From Cordylochernes scorpioides (Eukaryota; Arthropoda; Arachnida; Pseudoscorpiones; Chernetidae), in contig CP092877.1 of NCBI GenBank assembly GCA_030710605.1, positions 73,655,970-73,719,969 of the forward strand: a stretch of 64,000 nt of DNA, read 5' to 3'. This document shows positions 10,390-21,713 of the stretch, piece after piece. How positions within the stretch are numbered: position 1 is the stretch's first letter; each line of letters begins with the position of its first letter. The notes beneath the pieces are model-generated. The model was not told the DNA's origin. It ran no database searches and worked only from the letters and a program-made list of their open reading frames with translations. The position numbers were made by a program, and so were the translations under genes.

Positions 10390-11152
10390 AACAACAACAA
10401 CAACAACAAAAAGCCTTTATTCAGGGTCACTGACCCTATACAGGATTCACCAGAGGTATGCATAAGAACAAAGCAGTGAGACAAAGGAAACAACGATATA
10501 GACAGAAGAAAAAGAAAAAAAAAAACAAGAAAGAGAAAGAGGGAAGCATGAAAAAACAACACAAAAAGAGTAGCAGTAAGAAAGTGAGGAGTGAGTGTCA
10601 CTTGGCCTTCTTCTGAGATATGGACTTGTGGAAACCATAAAACGCCGTAGCAATATACTTATTCTGGGTCATATTGTCAATTATTGATGGAAGTGAAGCA
10701 CAGAGTTGCCCAGTTTTGAGCATAAGGGTTCTTCTTTCTTCTTTCAGAGAATAGCAATCAAAAATATAGTGAGTGATTTCATTTTTTAGTTTTGAATTAC
10801 AGAAGGTACAAATCGGGTCCTCACCGCAGAGCATCTTGGTGTGGTTTTCTCTAAAAAACTTGAAAGTATTCTAACTTGTGCGAGTAGTCTTACAACCGGG
10901 AAAGGAAAATCCCCTAAAAGGTATCCCTCCGTCATGAAGAATATGTGAATGTCTTTGTAGTGAGAGTATAGCTTAGATTTATCCATTCTTGTAAGGTCGT
11001 TTTGTATAGATTGGTCTGCCGCTGTTTTTAAGAGCCCTGTGATCGCGCTCCTCAGCGTTCCAGGATCATCACAGGAAACAAGTGCAGGGGATCCATTATT
11101 GTTAAGCAGATTGGTGAGCTTTTTAATGAAACCGATGGGTGTGCCCGAAGCA
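10390..11152 (-). mobile_element. L2-like non-LTR retrotransposon, 5'-truncated
   Basis: AACGTTACTTATTC at 10376-10389 and 11153-11166 is a 14-bp target duplication. Read on the minus strand, two frames remain of the polyprotein end. One has LYSHYKDIH, FPFPVVRLLAQVRIL and a zinc motif C-x2-C...H...C (CTFCNSKLKNEITHYIFDC) and continues in another frame after a shift near 10830. The 3' end has the hairpin AGGGTCAGTGACCCT, then GAATAAAGGC and a (TTG)n tail. The clade call is tentative. It is dead because the reverse transcriptase is missing. Confidence 0.85.
10598..10986 (-). pseudogene. L2-like ORF2 C-terminal remnant
   Basis: Two overlapping minus-strand frames (10786-10986, then 10598-10834) make up the region after the reverse-transcriptase domain: a conserved YPHYK-like block, then a CCHC-like finger, then a helix-rich tail. 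The same blocks occur at 21740-22150 and 32340-32600. The frameshift and 5' truncation leave no functional product. Confidence 0.75.
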
Positions 11153-11166
11153 AACGTTACTTATTC

Positions 11167-11880
11167 TTTAATTAACTACAATAAGGTGAAAGGATTATAT
11201 ATATTGATGAAATGGTAATCATGGGGAAATAAAATATGAGTCAGCGCGGCGCTATATATATATACGCCGATGCAGGATACAAAACAGAAAGTGAAAGTAC
11301 GGGTGTGACGTCAGCTCCGGTGTTGCCGAAGTTTGCCGCCCGACGTCACGGTCCAGCAGATATTGTACGTTGTATTGAACAATATAGAACAATATTTTGA
11401 AGATCGTATGCAAATATATATATACATACAAAGCATTTATTAAGACACCAGTCAGATTCTCCTCTCTCATTGCCGGCTTACAATGATATCTTCACAATAA
11501 TCAATCACCATCATGTAGTGGAGGAGATAAATTCCTACTTACTGCTTTGTAAAAGTTTATATAGGGACAGAGTAACCATTGATATGGCGCAAATACTTTG
11601 TACTGAGGTAAGTTGGCTGTCGTTTACTTTTGAGAAGTACGTCTCTCCTTTTTTATCTGATATACTGGCACCTAAATGTGTATAAAATGGAATCCAAGAC
11701 ACCTCATTGTTTACATGTCCATGTTAGCGGACGTTACTCGGTTGATGTTATGTTTTTTTCTTAATAAAAACAGTTTCAAAATGGTTTTTTAAATATAGTT
11801 TAGTAAGATTCAGGTTAGTGTAATTTAGATTCAGGTTATTGACAAACTTTGTTTGACAAACTTAAAAAAGTTTCCTATTT
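11167..11880. other. Unassigned spacer
   Basis: No gene recognised. Short open frames at 11252-11685 have no recognisable domain and lie on both strands. Confidence 0.35.
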
Positions 11881-11884
11881 TAAT

Positions 11885-11942
11885 GTCGCCGTTTAAGCAG
11901 TCACTAACTTACCCACCATGGTTATCATGGCCTGTACCATAC
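11885..11942 (+). mobile_element. SINE tail fragment
   Basis: AAGCAGTCACTAAC, TACCCACCATGG and TTATCATGGCCTGTACC match the SINE 3' tail. The head and body are missing. A Helitron starts five bases later. Confidence 0.65.
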
Positions 11943-11946
11943 CATA

Positions 11947-12559
11947 TCTTATATAAATAAAAATGAATGTTTGTATGTTTGTCTGTTTGTTGGTCTGGTG
12001 GTTTGTATGACCTGTATACAAATTCTCAGTAGTTCACTAATTCAAACCAAAATTTCCATACATAAGTAAAAAATAACGGGGATGACGATAGGCTATTTTT
12101 AAAAAATATATAAATCAATTATTAAAACTATATATTCAAATTATTCTGCTTAGCTCACGAGCAGCGCCCTCTAGAACGCGGGCGATCTGCCGGCGGCGCG
12201 CGCCCGTTGGCTGCCGGCGAGCACGTGACTTCCCTGTGCGCCGCCGGCGAGCACGTGACTTACCTGTGCGCGCGCATGCGCCATGCGCATCATCACGTGC
12301 TCGCCGGCAGCCAACGGGCGCGCGCCGCCGGCAGGTCGCTTTAGCGTTCTAGACGAGAAGCTTTTTCTTAATTACAATGCAAGTCCTTAACTATATTTAC
12401 AGGTTTTCTAATTTATAACTATTTCACATATTTACATAATTCGCCGTTTAAAATAACCGCTCTTGCTATATTTGCTATGTTTTATTCTGCTATGTTTAAT
12501 GTGTTTGAATAATACATTTAATCGTGTAAACCCGGGCGTTGCCCGGGTCATTCGTCTAG
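11947..12559 (+). mobile_element. Non-autonomous Helitron, complete
   Basis: Starts TCTTATATAAATAAAAATGA, a classic Helitron 5' end, and ends with the hairpin CCCGGGCGTTGCCCGGG eleven to twelve bases before CTAG. It lies between A (11946) and T (12560), as expected of insertion at an AT dinucleotide without duplication. There is no Rep/helicase gene. The first 230 bp are shared with the Helitron at 51389-51745, so both belong to one family. It contains a perfect 40-bp GC-rich inverted repeat. Confidence 0.88.
12189..12332. repeat. GC-rich perfect 40-bp inverted repeat
   Basis: Arms 12189-12228 and 12293-12332 are exact reverse complements (GCCGGCGGCGCGCGCCCGTT at the outer end). The 64-bp loop partly repeats the arm's inner end (GCCGGCGAGCACGTGACTT). 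At about 75-80% GC it stands out in AT-rich DNA. Confidence 0.9.
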
Positions 12560-12790
12560 TATATCATATAATTACTGAAATCAATATTTGAAAGACAAAA
12601 TAACCCTCTAAATATAAACGAAGAAAATATGAATTTATGAATTTATTGTTCTGAATATAGAGTAATACATCATTTAAATATTTAGATAATAAAAAGGCAT
12701 ATATCTTATATTGAAAACTGAAATATTGGCAAATAAATCCTTTATTTAATCCATACAATATATGAATATTTATTATCTAAATATAAATAT
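12560..12790. mobile_element. Diverged MITE family A
   Basis: Contains GATAATAAAAAGGCATATAT and CTGAAATATTGGCAAATAAA, the family A terminal and inner blocks, without an intact fold-back. Confidence 0.5.
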
Positions 12791-13189
12791 ATGAATATAT
12801 ATCAATTATAATTATAAATAGAAAAACCGAAAGAACAAAATTCTAACAGTAAGTAAGGTAGTCTTGAAGGAAAGAGATATTAAAGTTTTTCAATAGAAAA
12901 CTCCATGTGACAACTTTTTTTGTCGAGGTATGGTATCGCTGACAGGATAAAAAACTCTGTGAAATCAAATAATGTCACTGATATATTTTATTATTTTTTT
13001 TCTGTGAGAGGAGAAAAATATTTTTTTTTTCTGTGTGAGTTGGCTCGAAATAACTGAAAAGTCAAACAGAAGAAATGTTGAAGCTTTTTATATTTCCGAT
13101 ATTATTAATATTTATAAATTTAATTGCCATCTATCGGTAAAATTTGTAACAATTAATTTTACTGGAAAAGTGTTTCTTTTTAATAATAT
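12791..13189. other. Unassigned AT-rich spacer
   Basis: Nothing recognised beyond A/T runs. Confidence 0.4.
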
Positions 13190-13560
13190 CATTAAATATT
13201 ATCTCTACAGACCTTACTGCAATGATAAAAGTTATTGAATGAGAGGGCTTGGTTCATCAAAACCAATTCAATACAATAGCAGAGCGGTCTAGAGATTAAT
13301 TTGACGAAACCGCTGAGAGGGTTTACTACTGATGAGCCAAGCTCATATTATCAAATATTATCTCTACAGACCTTACTGCAATGATAAAAGTTATTTAATG
13401 AGAGGACTTGGCTCATTAAAACCATTTCAAAACAATAGTAGAGCGGTCTGGAGATTGATTTGGGGAAACCGCTGATAGGATTCACTACTGATGAACCAAG
13501 CCCTCTCATTCAATAACTCATATCATTGCAGTAAGGTCTGTAGAGATAATATTTGATTAT
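13190..13560. mobile_element. MITE family C, duplicated fold-back
   Basis: The ends read ATATTATCTCTACAGACC and GGTCTGTAGAGATAATAT. A second ATATTATCTCTACAGACC lies inside at about 13353, so a complete short element (13353-13560) sits next to a half copy. Inside are the GAAACCGCTGA and GATGA.CCAAGC family blocks. Confidence 0.7.
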
Positions 13561-13810
13561 ATTATTAAAAAGTAAATCTAATTGTTAAAAACTTCATTTA
13601 TAATATTATTACTATAAATAAGAGATTTATTATCATTAGAATTAAGCTGTTAATATGCTCTCTTATGCCACTCAATATATGAGAATTTAATATCTTTGCT
13701 CAAAAATATAGATATGTCAAATTATAAAAAGTAAGGAATAGAGTTTATTAGTATAGTTTAATATTGCCATAGAGATAGTTTCCATCATTCTTGGTACCAA
13801 GTAGAAAACC
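13561..13810. other. Unassigned spacer
   Basis: AT-rich, nothing recognised. Confidence 0.4.
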
Positions 13811-13967
13811 CCAAAAAACAAACCCAACTAAACAGAAGGGAATCGACACAGTTGGCCAGATAGAAATCTGGTCACCTGCGCCCTCTAGTCTATAAAGAGG
13901 GAGCCAAAAGCTTCCCAATGTGCACTAGGTGCAAAACCGAAGAGGCCACTCTCCAACATATACTAAA
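13811..13967 (+). pseudogene. Retrotransposon polyprotein fragment
   Basis: The plus strand reads CTRCKTEEATLQHIL, the cysteine-histidine knuckle near the C-terminus of non-LTR retrotransposon polyproteins. It ends abruptly at a Helitron terminus. Confidence 0.5.
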
Positions 13968-14060
13968 CTAGCCGAATGACCCGGGCAACGCCCGTGTTTT
14001 ACCCGATTGAATGTTTTTATTCAAATACTATTTGTTACAATTATAAATTGGCGCCTTAAA
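13968..14060 (-). mobile_element. Helitron 3' terminus
   Basis: On the minus strand GGGCGTTGCCC and TCATTCGG precede CTAG (13971-13968), followed by T. This nearly matches the Helitron ending at 12559. The 5' end could not be placed. An inverted pair of TTAAATAAATGCATAT-type arms lies at 14051-14200. Confidence 0.7.
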
Positions 14061-14517
14061 TAAATGCATATATAAGTTAATAACTATAGCCTATGTGCTT
14101 TATCTGTCTATGTACTGTTGGCTTCCGTTGGCTTACTGGGAAAAAGAAAGAGAGGATTTCATTTAGTTATTAACTAATATATGCATTTATTTAAGGGGCG
14201 ACCCGCTCCAACACAATAGTTACAAAACTAAAAAGCGAGTGGGGGGGGGGGGGGGGGGGGGGGCAAAGGTGGCGTGATCGTAGCCAACCAATAGGAGAGC
14301 GCCATTCTAAAAAAAAAAAAAGCAAACGGTGACAGAGATGAAGAATTATTAAGAACGCATGACGCTCGTAACTGTATATAGAATTGTGTTGGAAAGGACA
14401 AAAGATCCCTGTACAGAGAACCAAGAAGAGTTCTTGAGCTTCTTTACGAGCACGACCTCCAAGAACTTGTCTAATTTAGACTAAAAGGATAAGTGAAAAA
14501 AAAAATATATATATATA
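14061..14517. other. Unassigned spacer with 23-G run
   Basis: Contains an uninterrupted run of 23 G at 14241-14263 and a TA tract before 14518. No gene seen. Confidence 0.5.
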
Positions 14518-14714
14518 TGTCATAATTTGTATAGTTAATGCCAAGAGATATAATTTATTTTCGTCAAAATAAGTATGTAAATATGTTACGCTTGTGTTAA
14601 AATGTAAACATGTAAATTCATCCATCTATAAAAGCTGTACAAAAAATAAAGGTGGCAGACATCGTGTGTGCGCTGTTCGCTTGGCATAACGGTTGCGTCT
14701 TTTCATTTAGCTAC

Positions 14715-14718
<4 letters not shown>
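14518..14718 (+). mobile_element. Short solo LTR, 201 bp
   Basis: Starts TGTCATAATTTGTATA, the same first twelve bases as the LTRs of the element at 40033. It has an AATAAAGG signal near 14645 followed by a GT-rich stretch, ends CTACGACA, and is bordered by TATA on both sides inside a long TA microsatellite. Confidence 0.7.

Positions 14719-14760
<42 letters not shown>
14719..14760. repeat. (TA)n microsatellite
   Basis: About 40 bp of uninterrupted TA directly after the solo LTR. It continues the TA tract before the LTR. Confidence 0.95.
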
Positions 14761-14762
<2 letters not shown>

Positions 14763-15345
14763 AGCAAAGTATTTATTATTTTATTAACAGAGTATTATTT
14801 TTGATGCTTTGCTACTCTGTAAACTTATCTAGTTATAGGCCATATTATTATAGTAAATACGATATCTTATGGTATTTACTTTAATAAATACTCGATAAGA
14901 AATGTTATACAACGTTTTTGTGGCCCAACAATTACTTCTACAATTAACAAAAATGTACTATAGATATCACAAGAGATTAAGAAGTGGATAAAAGATATTT
15001 TAAGAGGAAGGAGTGATAACTAAAAAAAAATCCTTGTTTTCTTATTTGAATGCATTTGTAAAAGGAAAAGTGTCATTTTTTTGGTACATATATATAATAT
15101 CATTTATATTATAATATGAAATTGATTCAGTTCCATGCCTAAAAAACATGCTAAAGTTCTATTGTACTAGAAATGACTATACCAGTTATGGCCAATGCAC
15201 AATCTGTTAGGACCGATATAAATATTGGAGAAATCTGGTAGTTTGAAATGGCGAAATCGATAAAAATTCGCCAATAAATATATTTTTAATACTCTTTTCA
15301 AGATAATGTTAACAGTAAGTATATATAAACTTATTGAAAAAAAAA
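14761..15345. other. Unassigned AT-rich spacer
   Basis: No gene or repeat recognised. Confidence 0.4.
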
Positions 15346-15907
15346 CATAAGGAAGTGGAAAGTATTTGTTGTGTTGTGTGTTGCCGTTATTCTTTTTTAA
15401 AACAGAGGAAATTTGTTTACACTTGGTTATCACGTGTGTCTTCAATAAAGGTCACTGTAATATCTTTCAGAGTTATTGTCTGAATCCTGATATACATGCT
15501 GAGAGGTACAACTTCCTTAAGTCTTTATCATTAGTGTATATATACTTGGTTATCACGTGTGTCTTCAATAAAGGTCACTGTAATATCTTTCAGAGTTATT
15601 GTCTGAATCCCGATATACATGTTAAAAGGTAAAACTTCCTTAAGTTTTGTCCATGAGTGTATATACACTTGGTTATCTCGTGTATCTTCAATAAAGGTCA
15701 CTGTAATATCTTTCAGAGTTATTGTCTGAATCCCGATATACATGCTAAAAGGTACAACTTCCTTAAGTCTTTATCATTAGTGTATATACACTTGGTTATC
15801 ACGTGTGTCTTCAATAAAGGTCACTGTAAGATCTTTCAGAGTTATTGTCTGAATCCCGATATACATGCTTGAAAGGTACAGCTTCCTTAAGTTTTGTCTA
15901 TGCGTGT
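15346..15907. mobile_element. TIR element with four 123-bp units, copy 3
   Basis: Four units with exact 123-bp spacing (GTCACTGTAA at 15451, 15574, 15697, 15820). The left inverted repeat is worn (only CATAAGGAAGTGGAAAG is clear); the right ends TTAAGTTTTGTCTATGCGTG. Confidence 0.75.
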
Positions 15908-16039
15908 AAATAGGCGGAAAAGGGGGAGAAAATAAGCAACTTTAAGATAGTATAAGACGTTAAAGAGTTAAGACAGAAGGTCAATTAAAAGAAGTCAACC
16001 TACCTCTCCCACCATGTGCTCCGACCAAGGTTTGGGCGT
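15908..16039. other. Unassigned spacer
   Basis: Nothing recognised. Confidence 0.4.
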
Positions 16040-17560
16040 TAACAGTTTCTAAGGAGATTATCGATTATTGGTGATCGATAGGAAATGGGTTCAATGTCGA
16101 ATGACAAGGTCTAATTCAGTCGATGTTTGAACCTTGTCTAGGTTGTGGACATTTACTGGACTTTCTGTTTGGATATAGCTGACCGAACGTGGAATGTGGA
16201 CAGTCTATGGTTCTAACACATGTGTCTTTACATCTTGGATTTATCTGATAGAACATGGGACTTTATGGTTAATATTTACTGGTTATCTTTAGTCTCTTTG
16301 GATATAGCTGATCGAACGGGGAATGTGAACTGTCTATGGTCCTACCATCTGTCTTTGCATCTTGGATTTATCTCATGGAACATGGGACTTTATGGTTAAT
16401 ATATATTGGACTCTCTGCTGTTTGGATCTTGCTGATCGAACATGGAATGTGAACAGTCTATGGTCCTAATACATGGGTCTTTACATCTTGGATTTATCTC
16501 ATAGAACCTGGGACTTTATGGTTGTATCTACTGGACCATTTTGGTCTCTTTGGAAATAGCTGATCGCGAACATGGATTTTTAACAGTTTATGGTTCTATC
16601 ATGTGTCTTTACATCTTGTATTTATCTGATAGAACATGGGACTTTATGGATGATATCTACTGGACCATTTCGTCTCTTTGGATATAGCTGATCGAACATG
16701 GAATGTGAAGAGTCTATGGTCCCAACACATGTGTCTTTACATCTTGAATTTATCTCATAGAACATGGGACTTTATGGTTGATATCTAATGGACAATTTCG
16801 TCTCTTTGGATATAGCTTATTGAACATGGGATGTGAAGAGTCTATGACTCTACCATGTGTCTTTGCATTTTTGATTTATCTCATAGAACATGGGACTGTT
16901 CACTGGCTGATATTTAATGGACATTTAGGTCTCTTTGGATCATGATGATCGAACATGGAATGTGAACAGTCTATTGTTCTACCATGTGTCTTTACATCTT
17001 GAATTTATCTCATAGAACATGGAACTTTATGGTTGTATCAACTAGACATTTTAAGTCTCTTTGGATCTTGCTGATCAAACATGGAATGTGAACTGTCTAT
17101 GGCTCTATCATTTGTATTTACATCTTGGATTTGTCTGATAGAACATGGGACTTTATGGTTGATATCTACTGGGCATTAACAGATTCTTTGGATATAGCTG
17201 ATCGAACATAGAATGTGAACAGTCTATGGCTCTACCATGTGTGTCTTTACATCTTGGATTTATCTCATAGAACATGGGACTCTTCACTGGCTGGTATTTA
17301 TTGGACATTTAGGGCTCTTTGGATCATGCTAATAAAACATGAAATTATGGTTATACCATGTTTCTCTTGTATTTATCTGATAGAACATGGGACTCTCTCT
17401 TCATTGGTAGCATCTACTGGACTATATTTTGGTTTCATTGTATTTTAACATGGAATTTCAACAGTTAATGGTTCTAACCTTGTCTTTCTTCTGGGATATA
17501 TCTGAAGAACATGTAAATTTACTGATAGATATTTAATAGACATTTTAATTCCTTATTTTT
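16040..17560. repeat. 128-bp satellite array
   Basis: About eleven units of roughly 118-140 bp, most 127-129 bp, each containing GGATATAGCTGATCGAACAT, GTCTATGGTTCTACCATGTG, CATCTTGGATTTATCTCATA and GAACATGGGACTTTATGG. The units diverge from each other by many substitutions, so the array is older than array B. The two GAACATGG-bearing halves suggest an ancestral dimer of about 64 bp. Confidence 0.85.
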
Positions 17561-17827
17561 TTCTTGCTGATGGCCGTTATTTCTTTCCTCTTATATTAAA
17601 ATATCCTTTTATAAGCCGACACGACAGTCATTAAGCGGGTCCACAGATATACATGATGACATAATTTGCCTTTTAAAAACAATTAGCGTTAAAATGAATC
17701 AAATTTCACATTTTGACATCTATAACTGTGATGTACATTCCACCGTATCCTAATTTACGTGTTTTATTATCAAATTATGCGACGGAAACTTGGAATAGAG
17801 GTAGCAATACGAAATACTGCTATTATA
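17561..17827. other. Unassigned spacer
   Basis: Nothing recognised. Confidence 0.4.
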
Positions 17828-18001
17828 CAGTAGAATCTCCCTGTAAAAGACAACACCTAATTGCAGAACCAAAGTGTCTTTAAGGAGAGGTGTCCTCTTA
17901 CTGGAGAGCTGCTAAATAGTAAAAATGGTAATTTTACAAATGAAAACTGTCCTTTATAGATAGTTGTCCTCTAGCGCGAGTTTCCTTTCATGGAGGTTCT
18001 A
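17828..18001. mobile_element. Tigger/pogo-like MITE
   Basis: The left end CAGTAGAATCTCC after TA and the right end GGAGGTTCT are diverged inverted repeats. The interior has paired CCTCTTACTGGAGAG and GTCCTCTAGCGCGAG words, typical of pogo-like MITEs. No coding region. Confidence 0.6.
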
Positions 18002-18585
18002 ATATATATAGAAATAAATATAAATTAAATTTTGACTTATTCGATTCGATTAAAAAGCTTCCACCAAATGAAATTTATTCATGAATAAAGGATTACGGTA
18101 TGGTATTTCACATAATTAAATTTACAGATTACAAAGTTTGCATATCTTTCTGGAAACCAAATTTTCACATACAAAAAGTAATTTAATTTTTATTTCTCGA
18201 AGAGTATGAAAAATTTAAATATATTTCTAATCAAATTTTATAATCGTGGGAACTTAATTTATGTTATATTTACGTAATAAATTTTCAAAATAAACGCCAT
18301 CTACGGGTAGATTTGGGAACTAAAAATTTAAATCCAATCTCCAAATACACAACACGCAATATTAAAATTAAGGAGAAGGATTGGAGGGGTGGAAATAAAA
18401 TTTCCCATCAAACTACTTGAGAGGGTATAAATATTTTAATAAATTTACATAGAGATTTAATATCTTAGAAAAACATTGAGTTAATCAATCAAATTACCAT
18501 AGCTGGAGAAGTACGATGGGAAAATGGGCAGTTTGAAATATATTCAATCGTGGATGGTTTTTTTTACCGTAGTTATAATTATATT
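18002..18585. other. Unassigned AT-rich spacer
   Basis: No gene recognised. Confidence 0.4.
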
Positions 18586-18930
18586 CTCTATAACAAAAAA
18601 TTCGACGCACCAAGAAGCAGTTGCCCGATTTATATGAAAAAACGTATACAAAGAGGTTTCGACTAAACATAAAAATGATTGAAATTTGGTGGCCGAATTA
18701 TGCAAAGCAAGAGCTTCAGCGCATCTGAACTGCGCATCCAGCACGAGCATTCTAGACTCAATATTCGGCGCGGCACGAGCTGATTTTCAGAATTTCCGTT
18801 TAATATTTTAGTAGTACGCCTATTTCTACTGTATCAATGCCTCGCCGAAAGATTCGTGCTCATTACGAACATATGTCAGAGTTTGAAAATGGTCGTGCCA
18901 TTGGATTGAAAGAGGCTGGTATATCCTTAT
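18586..18930 (+). pseudogene. Tc1-like transposon, 5' end only
   Basis: The terminal region CTATAACAAAAAATTCGACG is followed by an untranslated leader and an ATG at 18837. That start opens MPRRKIRAHYEHMSEFENGR, the N-terminus of a Tc1-type transposase (start of the helix-turn-helix domain). Homology stops after about 31 residues, so the catalytic domain is missing. A related terminal fragment lies at 30115. Confidence 0.7.
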
Positions 18931-19374
18931 TTTCGGGAATAAAACTACATCACGGCGTGTCGTACACTTGTCTTAGTTTATCTATGCTCTCTTTGTGTAG
19001 ATAGAAACGTCTTTCTGGAAAATTTGTGAGTGAATTCACATTGCTCCATACATATATTGAGGCTTGTTAAGTATTTGTAGTACAACCATTAACCAGAATA
19101 TATAGAAGTCACGACCAACCATAAATATAATGAACTAGTGACACATACATCTGTTCAGACACCTGGTGCATCTGCAGTACAACCACATTAACCAGAATTT
19201 CTATCATAAAGATAGAGGCTGTCTGGCCGGCATTCATAGTTCCTAAAATTAAAGATACTTCGGCTACAATCTTTAATAATAAAATATTTGCAGGCCGAAG
19301 TATCTTGAATTTGAAAGAAGGGATAAGAGCTGAAGGCGACTAAACTATGTGACGAGTACAAGATTGAATATCAT
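18931..19374. other. Unassigned spacer with hairpin
   Basis: AAGATACTTCGGC near 19250 and its inverse GCCGAAGTATCTT near 19300 could form a hairpin. Otherwise unassigned. Confidence 0.4.
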
Positions 19375-19925
19375 GATTTGGTATTACATGCGTAGATATG
19401 CGGTGTTCTTACAGTACAAGCAGTCACAATTCATAATGAGTATCATGTTGACTTGGTACTATATGTGTAAACATTTGGTGTACTTATAGGATAAGTAGTC
19501 ACAAACTACATCATGGCTATCATATATAACTTGGTACTATATGTGTAAACATGTGGTGTACTTATAGGATAAGAAGTCACAAACTACATAATGGCTATCA
19601 TAACTTGGTACTATATGTGTAGACATGTGGTGTACTTACAGTACAAGCAGTCACAACCCTCTACCCACCATAGTTTGGTACTATATGTGTAGATATGTGG
19701 TGTACTTAAAGTACAAGCAGTCACAATCCTCTAGCTACCATTGCATAGTACTGTATGTATAAAAATTTGGTGTACCTACATTGCAATCTTGATTATCATG
19801 ACTTGGTATAACATACGTAGATATGTAGTGTACATACACAGGACAAGCTGTTACTACCCACCATGGCCTGTATGTAGATATGTGGTGTACTTACAGAACA
19901 AGCTGTCACTATCCTCCCTAATTTA
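19375..19925 (+). repeat. Minisatellite derived from the SINE tail
   Basis: About seven units of about 70-75 bp, each like TGTGTAGACATGTGGTGTAC, TTACAGTACAAGCAGTCACAA and CTACCCACCAT. This is the same order as the SINE tail (ACATGTGTAGACATGTGGTG, CTTACAGTAAAAGCAGTCG, CTACCCACCATGATTATCAT). No tRNA-like head or body is present. Confidence 0.8.
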
Positions 19926-20198
19926 ATGATCCAGGTACCACCAGTATTATCTAGAGACAAATAAACAAAATAATACATAAAATCCCATTTTAGATGACTT
20001 TTATAGGATCGCTAAATGCATTTGATGACTATTTTATTATTGCAACCTCATTATAAGACAATAACAGTTACAAGGTTATAGAGGTAGCAGAGATATAAAA
20101 AATATAGATCGTAATAAAATATCTTTTGTTACCTGATGGCCATTTTGTTGAGGATGTTATCTCGTCGGAATATTGATATCAGAACATTACACATGGAA
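19926..20198. other. Unassigned spacer
   Basis: Nothing recognised. Confidence 0.4.
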
Positions 20199-20298
20199 NN
20201 NNNNNNNNNNNNNNNNNNNNNNNNNNNNNNNNNNNNNNNNNNNNNNNNNNNNNNNNNNNNNNNNNNNNNNNNNNNNNNNNNNNNNNNNNNNNNNNNNN
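20199..20298. other. Assembly gap, 100 N
   Basis: Exactly 100 N directly beside array C, like the gap in array B. Probably a collapsed repeat of unknown length. Confidence 0.95.
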
Positions 20299-21340
20299 GA
20301 ATATACGTTGTTGTTGTGTACAATAAAGAGTCTCAGACGTTCCCATACGTCTCTATCACAGCAGCAGCAATGTACACTATCTTGGGTGTATAAAATTGCT
20401 GTTCTGGGTCCATGTCAAATTTCTGTTGTTTTTGTCGTATCCAATGAAGAGTCTCAGATGTCTCCATGCATCTCTATCACAGCAGTCACAATGTCCTCAA
20501 TCTTGGGTATATAAAGCTGCTGTTCTGTGTCCAAGTCAATTTTCTGTTGTTTTTGTCGTATCCAATGAAGAGTCTCAGATGTCTCCATGCATCTCTATCA
20601 CAGCAGTCACAATGTCCTCAATCTTGGGTATATAAAGCTGCTGTTCTGGGTCCATGTCAATTTTCTGTTGTTGTTGTGTCCAATGAAGAGTCTCAGATGT
20701 CCCCATGCATCTCTATCACAGCAGTTGCAATGTCCACTATCTTGGGTGTGTAAAGCTGCTGCTCTGGGTCCATGTCAATTTTCTGTTGTTGTTGTCGTGT
20801 CCAATGAAGAGTCTCAGATGTCTCCATACATCTCTATCACAGCAGTCGCAATGTCCACTATCTTGTGTGTGTAAAGCTACTGCTCTGGGTCCATGTCAAA
20901 TTTCTGTTTTTGTTGTTGTTGTCGTATCCAATGAAGAGTCTCAGATGTCTCCAAGCATCTCTATCACAGCAGTCGCAATGTCCACTATCTTGGGTGTGTA
21001 AAGCTGCTGTTCAATGTCCATGTCAATTTTCTGTTGCTTTTGTCGTATCCAATGAAGAGTCTCAGATGTCCCCATACATCTCTATCACAGCAGCAGCAAT
21101 GTCCACTATCTTGGGTGTGTTAAGCTACTGCTCTGGGTCCATGTCAATTTTCTGTTGTTGTTGTGTCCAATGAAGAGCCTCAGATATCCCCATACATCTC
21201 TATCACAGCAGCAGCAATGTCCACTATCTTGGGTGTATAAAGCTGCTGCTCTGGGTCCATATTAATTTCCTGAAAGGCTGCGGCCATTGCTGGACATGAG
21301 AATATGTGGGTAGATGTTAGTTCCACACCAGGACATGGAT
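20299..21340 (-). repeat. 113-bp tandem array C
   Basis: About eight units of 113-122 bp, the same 3'-end unit as arrays A and B. At its right end (21260-21330) it passes into the single-copy upstream sequence (minus strand ...FSCPAMAAAFQ...), the C-terminal frame of the retrotransposon. The 3' side runs into the assembly gap. Confidence 0.82.
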
Positions 21341-21713
21341 ATACGTCTAGAAGTAATTTTAGGTTAGAAAGGAAATATTCGTTCTCTAATTACGCCATTT
21401 TTAATCCCCAAATATACTTTCATTTATTCAATTTTATTTGCCTTTTGGTTTATTTATTCCTTCATACTTATATAAAAACTATTATTTGTGTTTTAATTTT
21501 TCGATCGTTGGCTATTATAATAATTTTAAAACTTCTTTGATTATTATCCTTACCAAAGCTATAAAACTATATAACTTTCATAAAACGTTCTTAGGGAAAA
21601 ATAGCCTCACAAAATAAAAGTCAATATATATATATAAAATAATAATAATGGTATTGATCTGTAATAATATATATAATTATTAGCTGTATATATATTTAAT
21701 GTTATATTAATCA

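Noticed and set aside
10380-10653. 73- and 68-codon frames rich in Phe and Leu near 10500
   Set aside because: They are translations of the A-rich 3' untranslated part of the L2-like element.
15366-15872. Open frames of 70-92 codons in the 123-bp units as a repeat protein
   Set aside because: The period is a multiple of three, so any stop-free unit stays open on both strands. No start context and no amino-acid-level conservation beyond DNA identity.
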